From an uncultured Eubacteriales bacterium (GTDB taxonomy: Bacteria; Bacillota; Clostridia; Lachnospirales; Anaerotignaceae), in contig CAKQPE010000057.1 of NCBI GenBank assembly GCA_934256695.1, positions 1-11,626 of the forward strand: a stretch of DNA of 11,626 bases, given 5' to 3'. The notes under the pieces were generated by a model that did not search any database, was not told the origin of the DNA, and saw only the letters and a list, made by a program, of their open reading frames with translations. Made by a program: the position numbers and the translations under genes. Below, in pieces: positions 1 to 6,900 of the stretch (positions are counted from its first letter, which is position 1; each line of letters opens with the position of its first letter).

Positions 1-55
1 GAATTAAACATAAATATCCTCTGCAAAAAGAGTTTAAGGATTGATAAAACAAAGG

Positions 56-103
56 GGCTGTTTAAAAAGTCAATTGACTTTTTAAACAGCCTTAACTTTT
101 TTA
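56..103. terminator. Perfect 36-nt palindrome, probable (bidirectional) Rho-independent terminator
   Basis: Bases 56-91 are a perfect inverted repeat with two 18-nt arms and no spacer; as RNA it would fold into a long hairpin with a tight AATT turn. On the plus strand it is followed by TTAAC and six T residues (97-102), a good terminator tail. Read on the minus strand it lies 31 bp past the stop of the hydrogenase-fusion gene and is followed by a weaker CCCTTTGTTTTA tail, so it could serve both directions. Which plus-strand gene it would end lies outside the window. A palindromic protein-binding site or mobile palindrome cannot be excluded. Confidence 0.75.
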
Positions 104-122
104 GCATCCCCTTTTTTTCGGA

Positions 123-2339
123 TTAAAATTTTTCTCTCTTTACATATGTTGTATGAAGAAGCTTATGAGCCTTTTCCTTTCCGGGGGCTTCAAAATACTC
201 ATCATAAAGCATCTTTACAACAGGACTTAAATGTGATTTTCTGTATTCGAGCTTTTCATCGGCATCATACAGAGCCTTTGCGCGTACAGCCTTTAAATCA
301 ACGCTGTTGCGTACCGAATCGCTCTGTACAGGCTGTCCGCCGCCGTTGATGCATCCGCCGGGACATGCCATGATTTCAACAAACTGATAGTTCTTTTCGC
401 CTGATTTAATCGAATCCAGCAGCGCTCTTGCGTTTGCAAGTCCCGAAGCTACGGCAATGTTAAGAGTTTTGCCTGCCAATGTGTATGTAGCTTCTTTTAT
501 ACCCTGCGTTCCGCGAACCTCCGTAAATTCAATCTTATCCGAGCCGCCCTCAAGAACATCGGCAGCAGTTCTTAATGCTGCCTCCATAACACCGCCGGTT
601 GCACCGAAAATTGCGCCTGCGCCGGTGGCAATTTCAAACGGATCGTCAAAGCGTTCGTTTTCAAGGTCGGTAAAACGTATACCGGCTCTCTTTATCATTT
701 CTCCAAGCTCACGTGTTGTCAGTGAAACATCAACATCTGAGAAATCGTATGCATTTTCCTCCGAGCGCGTGCACTCAAACTTCTTTGCGGTACACGGAAT
801 TACGCTTATTACAAACAAATCCTCGGGCTTAATGCCGTTTTTCTTTGCATAGTATGTCTTAAGAACCGCACCGAACATCTGCTGCGGAGATTTGCAGGTT
901 GAAAGATTGGGTATAAATTCGGGATAGTAATGCTCCACAAATTTAACCCAGCCGGGGCAGCAGCTTGTAAACATCGGAAGAACCTCGTCGCCGTTTATTC
1001 TTTCAAGAAGCTCCGTAGCCTCCTCCATGATTGTAAGGTCGGCTGTTACGTCCATGTTGAATACTTCGTCAACACCGAGTTTTTCGGCTGCATAGCTTGA
1101 GAAAGTAAGGGTTGAATTGCCTGCTGAATAATCAAAGTAAATTTCATTTGTCATTGATGTAAAAAATTTATATGTTATTTTTTCTCTGTCTATATAATCC
1201 GCAAGTCTCGATGGTATTGCAGGGTCGGAAAATTTAAATATAAAATCCGCAAGACGGCGTATTTTATGTTTTCCGTTATCTGTAAGAAAACTTGCACGTA
1301 TGCTTGTCTGAAGTATATCGGAAATATCACGCAGAGCTTTTAAAAGAATAGGATTAAAGCAGCCGCATTTATTGCTGCAAATCATGTCTATTGCTTCAGA
1401 ATGCGGCAAAGGTGCTTTATAAACAAGTTCCGATGTAAGAGATGCATACACATCGGCAATGGCAACAACCTGTGCCGATATTGGAGTTTCGTCACCAACA
1501 AGACCGTCGGGATAACCTTTTCCGTCATAGCGTTCGTGATGCCATCGGCATATTTCTTTAGCTGTTTTTATAAGAGGCTCGTTTTGAAAAAATACAAGCT
1601 CATCAAGAAGTTTTACGCCTTCGATAGTATGGCTTTTTACAGTTTCAAATTCCTTATCGGTAAGCCTTTCCGGCTTTGTAAGGATATTGTCCGGAATACG
1701 TATTTTGCCTATATCGTGCAGTACGGAGGCAGCTGTTATAGTGGATATTGTTTCCGGTGTAAGGTTATATTTATCGGTGATTTTAGCTGTCTGGCAGAGA
1801 AGTTTTTCGGTAATAATATTTATTCTAAGGACATGGTTACTGCTTTCGCCGTTTCGAAATTCTATTATATGACTTAATATTGAAATCATTAAATCGTTGT
1901 TTTTTTCATTTTCATATATTTTTTCGGATACCATAAATGAAAACTTTTTCTGCTTTTTGGATATAGTAAGAACATTGTGTACTCTTTTAAGCAATGCCGA
2001 AGGGATAAACGGAGGTGCAATAGAATCAACGGCCCCCAGACTGAAGGCAGTCTTTATTGTATCATCGGAATCTGATATTGCTATTACGGGAATATCCCTT
2101 AAAAATGGGTGATCATTTATTATTGAAAGTATTTTAAAACTTTCGGCTTTGTCTGACATAAACGAAAGAAAAACAATGTCTATATCGGCACCGAAATGTT
2201 TAAATAAATACAGTGCCTGAATTTTATTTGAAGCAGTTAATACATTGTATCTTTGTGACAAAAAGGAGTTTAAAAGACTTATATTTTCTTCATTTTTATC
2301 AATTATAAGTATTTTTTCGTATTTTTTTAAATCAGACAT
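123..2339 (-). CDS. Degenerate receiver - HD-GYP - PAS-like - truncated [FeFe]-hydrogenase fusion protein
   Basis: 738 residues, ATG at 2339-2337 with a GAGGTG ribosome site 5 nt upstream. Residues 8-125 resemble a CheY-type receiver but keep only one acidic-pocket residue (D14); the phosphoacceptor position is S59 and the conserved Lys of KPF is P109, so phosphorylation is unlikely. Residues 150-345 are an HD-GYP cyclic-di-GMP phosphodiesterase domain with HD at 208-209 followed by IGK, H237, HH at 267-268 and DGKGYP at 272-277; D296 is kept in IADVYASLTS. Residues ~385-425 look like the start of a PAS domain. From about residue 417 onward the sequence is an [FeFe]-hydrogenase H-domain: TSCCPGW (458-464), PCTAKKFE (515-522), MACPGGC (657-663) and a C-terminal small-subunit-like tail. 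All four expected H-cluster cysteines (461, 516, 659, 663) and the proton-relay Cys460 are present. The beginning of the H-domain and all ferredoxin-type cluster domains are missing. The combination is unusual; a recent fusion or a chimeric join are both possible. Confidence 0.9.
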   Translation of the reverse strand: MSDLKKYEKILIIDKNEENISLLNSFLSQRYNVLTASNKIQALYLFKHFGADIDIVFLSFMSDKAESFKILSIINDHPFLRDIPVIAISDSDDTIKTAFSLGAVDSIAPPFIPSALLKRVHNVLTISKKQKKFSFMVSEKIYENEKNNDLMISILSHIIEFRNGESSNHVLRINIITEKLLCQTAKITDKYNLTPETISTITAASVLHDIGKIRIPDNILTKPERLTDKEFETVKSHTIEGVKLLDELVFFQNEPLIKTAKEICRWHHERYDGKGYPDGLVGDETPISAQVVAIADVYASLTSELVYKAPLPHSEAIDMICSNKCGCFNPILLKALRDISDILQTSIRASFLTDNGKHKIRRLADFIFKFSDPAIPSRLADYIDREKITYKFFTSMTNEIYFDYSAGNSTLTFSSYAAEKLGVDEVFNMDVTADLTIMEEATELLERINGDEVLPMFTSCCPGWVKFVEHYYPEFIPNLSTCKSPQQMFGAVLKTYYAKKNGIKPEDLFVISVIPCTAKKFECTRSEENAYDFSDVDVSLTTRELGEMIKRAGIRFTDLENERFDDPFEIATGAGAIFGATGGVMEAALRTAADVLEGGSDKIEFTEVRGTQGIKEATYTLAGKTLNIAVASGLANARALLDSIKSGEKNYQFVEIMACPGGCINGGGQPVQSDSVRNSVDLKAVRAKALYDADEKLEYRKSHLSPVVKMLYDEYFEAPGKEKAHKLLHTTYVKREKF
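1060..1095 (-). other. Junction between HD-GYP/PAS-like part and hydrogenase part
   Basis: Residues ~416-427 of the fusion protein (AAEKLGVDEVF) fit both a PAS-like segment (…AAxxLGLxE…) and the point in [FeFe] hydrogenases just before the TADLTIMEEATEL motif (…AAxxLGFDxVF…). Upstream residues have no hydrogenase character and downstream residues have no PAS character. The frame is kept across the junction. Confidence 0.6.
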
Positions 2340-2487
2340 AATCTCACCTCGCTTATATAATGAAAAATATTATTTTAAATGCAACAAAAACTGCTATTTG
2401 CCTAAATATGACATAAAAAACAATAAAAATCAACTGTTTTTGCAAAAATAATTACTTAGTAATAAAAAATATTATTTTGTTTGTAAT

Positions 2488-2525
2488 TGAGACCACAGTG
2501 AGACTAAAATGGTGTAAAATAATAA
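2488..2525 (+). promoter_or_regulatory. Tandem TGAGAC direct repeats (11-bp period) with -10, promoter of the duplicated-domain gene
   Basis: TGAGAC occurs at 2488-2493 and 2499-2504, start-to-start 11 bp, one helical turn. Ten bases after the second copy lies TAAAAT (2515-2520), a -10-like hexamer; alternatively the second copy overlaps the -35 region (GTGAGA, 2498-2503) with TAATAA at 2520-2525 after a 16-bp spacer. The same arrangement recurs before the next gene. The site lies between divergent genes, 38 bp or more upstream of the plus-strand start. SARP-family regulators are known to bind direct repeats with 11-bp spacing just upstream of -10; assignment to the linked SARP gene is inference. 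Confidence 0.65.
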
Positions 2526-2562
2526 AAAAAGTATATCTGAAATGTAAATACTACAGACGGGA

Positions 2563-3006
2563 GTGATAGACATAAAAGAAATTATTTACGGAGTAAGGTA
2601 CAGGGTGTGTTTAGATGAAATAAAAGACAACCAGTACAAAGGAAGAATATATTACTGTTACAGCAAGGATGCTGAGATTTTTGGCACATCTATGGATTTA
2701 CTGACTACGCTGGAATCTGCAATGGACAGACTGAATTATCCGCAGAAAACAACAGATGACAGAAGTTTTAAGAAAAAAGATATTGAAGAAAAGTCACAAA
2801 ATAATGAAAATATGGTGGTGAAATATATGGAAGAAAAAGATTTTTCAGAGAAAAAAGGCGAGAAATCAACATTTATTGTTGAAATAAAATACAGGGAAAA
2901 TGCCACTTGGCAAGGAACTGTAAAATGGGTAGAAGGGGGTAGAGAACAAAATTTCAGAAGTGCTTTGGAACTGATTAAGCTTATTGACAGTGTGGAAAAA
3001 AGCTGA
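2563..3006 (+). CDS. Small protein of two tandem ~43-residue domains, function unknown
   Basis: Up to 147 residues, no signal peptide or membrane segment, so probably cytoplasmic. Residues 13-55 and 104-146 align without a gap: V15/V106, G27/G118, F40/F131, L46/L137 and S52/S143 are identical, and Y25/W116, I29/V120, Y31/W122, D45/E136, L50/I141 and E51/D142 are conservative. The pattern is a hydrophobic strand, an aromatic-Q/K-G turn, another strand, then F-x-S followed by an amphipathic helix. The second copy (NATWQG … FRSALEL) resembles a short domain I have seen in hypothetical clostridial proteins but cannot name. A charged Lys/Glu/Asn-rich linker joins them. The only conventional start in this region is GTG at 2563, but the best ribosome-site match (GGGAGTGAT, 2559-2567) overlaps it, so initiation may be at a non-standard codon slightly downstream (ATA 2572 or ATT 2581) or at GTG 2605. 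The last would clip the first repeat. Preceded by the TGAGAC-type promoter. Confidence 0.75.
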   Translation: MIDIKEIIYGVRYRVCLDEIKDNQYKGRIYYCYSKDAEIFGTSMDLLTTLESAMDRLNYPQKTTDDRSFKKKDIEEKSQNNENMVVKYMEEKDFSEKKGEKSTFIVEIKYRENATWQGTVKWVEGGREQNFRSALELIKLIDSVEKS

Positions 3007-3083
3007 CGGAAAGAGGTGAGTATAAAGAGAAACCGGAAAATAAAGTCTCACTTAATTCATAAAAATTAAAAAATAAACCGATT

Positions 3084-3121
3084 TGAGACCAAATTGAGAC
3101 AATTTTGTGTTATTATATAAC
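3084..3121 (+). promoter_or_regulatory. Tandem TGAGAC direct repeats (11-bp period) with -10, promoter of the acidic secreted protein gene
   Basis: TGAGAC at 3084-3089 and 3095-3100, again exactly 11 bp start to start. TATTAT at 3111-3116 starts 10 bases after the second copy, the same distance as in the upstream site, and is preceded by an extended -10 TG (3108-3109). An alternative reading is TTGAGA (3094-3099) as -35 with TATAAC (3116-3121) after 16 bp. The start codon follows at 3188, giving a leader of roughly 65 nt. Nothing else notable is seen in the leader apart from the strong ribosome site ACGGAGG. Confidence 0.7.
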
Positions 3122-3187
3122 TACAGTAAGGGAGAAAAATAATTCCAAATAACATAGAATGAAATAACTTGAAACGGAGGAATTTTT

Positions 3188-3865
3188 ATGAAAAAGAATA
3201 TAATCGGAACATTAATTACAGCAGGTTTGGCTTTGGCTATGGTAATTACACCTGTATACGCACAAGAAGGCAGCTCAGAATCAACATCGGTTGAAAGCTC
3301 AAGTGAAGCAGGCAGCAATTCATCATCGGAAAGCACAGAAACTTCAGCAGATGAATCAAACGAGTCAGCAGACGAAACAACAGAAGAATCTTCAAGCGAA
3401 GAATCTTCAACAGAAAATGCAGCAGAAGAAACACCGGAAACTCCTGCCGAAAACACTGAGGCAACTGCTCCTACAGAGGAAGTTGTTCCAGACGAAGAAA
3501 CAACAGCAGCAGAAACTCAGGAAGCAGAAAAGTCAGAAGAAAAAATTGCCGATGAGATTTATACAATAATTGAAGACAACGAAGTGCCTATAGCAGACGA
3601 ACTTAAAGTTCTTGATGAAACAGCACTTATTGAAAACACTGTAAGTCCGGAGCCTGTTACACTTAAAATAATTCATAAACTTGTATTAACCGAAGAAGAA
3701 CTTATATATGAAGAAATTCTTGAAGGATACAAAATCGGCGATATTATCAGCACAGCCGAACATTCAAAAGCAGACGATATGGTATCACTTACAAGTGCAG
3801 AGGAAAATGTAGAACTTAAAGACGGCGAAAACACAATCGTTATGGAATATGGCTTTAAAAATTAA
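3188..3865 (+). CDS. Secreted acidic Ser/Glu/Thr-rich protein with C-terminal MucBP-like domain
   Basis: 225 residues; ATG preceded by ACGGAGG with a 7-nt gap. Residues 1-25 are a Sec signal peptide (KK, a hydrophobic core, then VYA before Q26). Residues 27-118 are almost entirely S, E, T, A, D, N and P: a disordered, strongly acidic stalk of the kind found in wall-spanning proteins. Residues 119-150 are less repetitive (IEDNEVPIADE, reminiscent of linkers in clostridial wall proteins). Residues 156-225 form a compact segment with alternating hydrophobic strands (VTLKIIHKLVL, then EGYKIGDII, then NTIVMEY), resembling MucBP or related beta-rich surface modules. No LPXTG motif, SLH repeat or C-terminal membrane helix is present, so it is either released or held non-covalently. 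It lies 102 bp upstream of the giant surface protein gene, suggesting a partner role at the cell surface. Exact function unknown. Confidence 0.85.
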   Translation: MKKNIIGTLITAGLALAMVITPVYAQEGSSESTSVESSSEAGSNSSSESTETSADESNESADETTEESSSEESSTENAAEETPETPAENTEATAPTEEVVPDEETTAAETQEAEKSEEKIADEIYTIIEDNEVPIADELKVLDETALIENTVSPEPVTLKIIHKLVLTEEELIYEEILEGYKIGDIISTAEHSKADDMVSLTSAEENVELKDGENTIVMEYGFKN

Positions 3866-3890
3866 TATTCGGTTTTAACATAAATAAGTT

Positions 3891-3931
3891 AATTAGCAGT
3901 TCCTGCCCGAAAGGGCGGGGTTTTGCTGATT
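3891..3931 (+). terminator. Hairpin between secreted-protein gene and giant surface-protein gene, terminator or attenuator
   Basis: Core stem 3902-3908 with 3913-3919, GAAA tetraloop (3909-3912), one G-U pair, followed by TTTT (3921-3924). The flanks AATTAGC (3891-3897) and GCTGATT (3925-3931) can also pair, lengthening the stem and sequestering the T run. The U tract is short, so partial read-through into the giant gene is plausible. No convincing separate promoter is visible between the hairpin and the next start. Confidence 0.65.
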
Positions 3932-3967
3932 ATAGAGTTTTTAAATTTTAAGAAAGGGGAGATATGC

Positions 3968-6900
3968 ATGAAATTTAAGCGATTTTTTGCAGTATTGGTT
4001 GCCCTGATTATGGTAATCTCGCTTGTTCCTGTTTCAGCTTTCGCCGATGAAGATCGTAATTATTATGATAATACTCACGGTGTATTGACAGTCAAATATT
4101 TCGACAGCGAAAAGAACAATAATCAGATAGGCACGCAGACTATCGAAATAAAAGATACGTGGAAAAAAATAACCGTAGATAATCTTGATTTCGATAAAAC
4201 AGCTTATGACGTAAGTACAGAAAAGACATTCGGCAATAACGGAAACAGTATTACATTGACATATTATACCAATTTACTTTGGGAAAAGGTGTATTATTTT
4301 GCCAATGAATACAATCAGAAATTAAGTGACAGCGAATACAGTACCAGAAAAACTTATGCTACTGTAAACGTTTATCTTAAATCAAAGGAAACCGCAAGTG
4401 CCGACCAGTGGGCAGCCTTCTTTGTAATCAAGCCCGATGTACAGGATATGTCGGTAAGTGCCGGTGCAAACTTCTATTCAGTAGGCTGGGGTAAAATAAA
4501 CCAGCGTACAGAAAAGAGTACACTTAACGGTGCTACGGAACGGGATATATTAGATTTAATTGATTCCGAACCTTCAATAACAGACAGTTGGTCAAGCAAA
4601 ATCGACGGCAGTGGTCCTTTGCCAAGCGAATTTAAAGACAGCACAAAGTGGCAGCCTGTTTGGTACAGAGTTGTAAAATCAATAGGTGCAAGCAACCCTA
4701 ACGGAGGCTGGGGAAATTCATGGCACGTTGACGGATACCTTAAAAACATAGAAGTACAGAATGTAAATATTATCTTCTATGTAAATGGCAGTCTTGAAAA
4801 ACAGCTTGTCAAGACAAAAGGTTCAACCGTTTCCATAGATGAAATTCCTTCGGTAAGCACACCGTCCGGTCAGGTATTCCTTGGCTGGAGTACTGACGGA
4901 ACGGAAGCCAATATAGTTACACAGGCCAACATGGCAGCTAAACAGTATTATGAAGATACAAACTACTATGCAGTATTCGGTGACGAAGCAAAGGTAACTG
5001 TAAGCTATATTGCAAGTCCGTCAAACGGCGGAACGGTTTCCAGAGGAAGCGACCTTGTATTAAAACAGACAGGAAACATTACAAACGATGTAACTGCAAC
5101 TGAAAATGAAGGTTTTGAATTTGTAAATTGGACTGTAAACGGAAAGGTTGTTTCTACAAAAAAGGTTCTTACAGCAGGAGATATTAACTCAAACGCAAAG
5201 CTTAACGGAGCCTATGTAGAGACTACATTTACAGCAAACTTCAGAGCAAAAACACAGTATACCGTAACAGGTACTATTGATAACGGCGGTACAGTAACAA
5301 ACGAAAGCCAGACAATCTATTCCGGCGGAAATTCAAAACAGATGAGATTTAATGCCGCCGACGGATACTATATAACAGAAATTACTGTAAACGGCGAAAG
5401 CCAGACTGTAGAAAAGTATCAGACAGAATATATCTTTGGCGAGAAATACGGTGTTGATAAAAGTTATGAGGTAGTTGTTAAAACTTCTCCTATCGAAACA
5501 TTAACAATTAACTTTGTACCTAACAACACTGATATGGGTGCTGTATCAATACCGAGCCAGACTGTAAAAGCTACAGACAGCAGTGTTGCTAAGTCTGTAA
5601 CGGCAACTCCTGAACCGGGATATAATTTTGTTGAATGGAAACTGGGAGATAAATCCGTATCATCTGACGCTACATTCACACCGAATAAACCGGAAACAGG
5701 TTGGGTTGACGGAATGACTTACACAGCAGTGTTTGCTGAGGTAAACAAAGTAACTATCCACTTTGTATCGGAAGATGAAAACAAAGGTACAGTAAGCGGT
5801 GAAGCTAACCAGAGCCTTAACCCTGTAAGGGGAAATGCAACAACTGTAACGGCTGTTCCAAAGGACGGTTACGAATTTGCCGGCTGGTATCTTGGAAACG
5901 ATGAGGTTGGTTCAACAGCTGAATTTAAACCTGACAGACCAAGCATAGGTTGGAGCGAAGTAACTTACACAGCTAAGTTTACAGAAAAGAAAGTTACTAT
6001 CAGATACGAAGCCACAACAGGCGGTACGGTAACTTCTGCAAGCGAAGAAGTAAATGCGGTAACGGGAGAGCCTAACGGTTCAACAGCACGTCCAAATGAA
6101 GGTTATGCTTTTGATAAATGGACAACAGACAGAGAAGGAAACAACACCTTATCTTTATATAATACATTTGTACCTACAAAGGCAGACGGAACTGTATGGA
6201 CAGACGGAACTACTTACTATGCACAGTTTAAGAAAGTAGCATCTGTAATTAAATACAGAAGTGAAAATGCCGAATATGGTTTGGTAAACGGTCTTGCAAT
6301 AACACAGGAAACTGTTTATGTTGCAGACAGTGAAGATGTTAAAGGTGCAACTGCCACAGCAAAAGCAGGTTATGAATTTATCGGCTGGTATCTTGATGGC
6401 AGTGATACACCATACAGCACAGATATTTCAATAACACCTGATAAACCGGCGGCAGATACAAGCGTAACTTATGTTGCTAAGTTCAGAGAAAAAGCAAACG
6501 TAACAATTACAGTTGATGTAAATGACCCTAATATGGGTTCTGTAAATCCAAGTGATGCACAGAAACTTAATCCTGACAACGGTACATTTACAAGCGTAGC
6601 CGCAACAGCAAAAGCAGGATACGAATTTGTAAACTGGACAAATGACGCAACGGGCGAAGTAGTGACAACAAACGGCACACTTTCCCTTACAAAACCTGCA
6701 AACGGTTGGACAGACGCAAGCTATACAGCAAACTTCAGAGAACTTAAAAAGGTAAATATCTATTTTGAGTCTGACGACACAACAATGGGTACAGTAGATA
6801 AGGCAAGTCAGAGCCTTAACCCTGAAACAGGTGTTGCAGAAGCAGTAAAGGCAACGCCTAACAAGGGATACGAATTTGTAGAGTGGAAACTTAAAGACAG

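Noticed and set aside
146..2112. Plus-strand open frames of 61-158 codons opposite the HD-GYP/hydrogenase gene
   Set aside because: They lie entirely antisense to a gene with unmistakable conserved motifs and have no ribosome sites or recognisable content.
2461..2560. CRISPR-like or phage operator repeats from the TGAGAC motif
   Set aside because: Only two hexamers per site with one-turn spacing and no spacer-repeat structure; activator sites at promoters explain them better.
3016..3069. Possible 17-residue basic peptide (GTG, ends TAA) after the duplicated-domain gene
   Set aside because: It starts within a GAGGTGAG ribosome-site-like sequence with no good site upstream, is very short, and its end overlaps AT-rich promoter DNA. 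It could be a leader peptide or the remnant of a lost gene start, but the sequence alone does not support a call.
3923..3967. TTG start giving 15 extra residues to the giant protein
   Set aside because: The TTG lies in the terminator hairpin, has no ribosome site, and the extension would bury the signal peptide; ATG 3968 with GGGGAGA is far better.
3866..3967. Cyclic-di-GMP riboswitch in the leader of the giant gene
   Set aside because: I looked because of the HD-GYP and GGDEF-like context; the hairpin has a GAAA loop but none of the conserved GEMM core elements, and it fits a terminator better.
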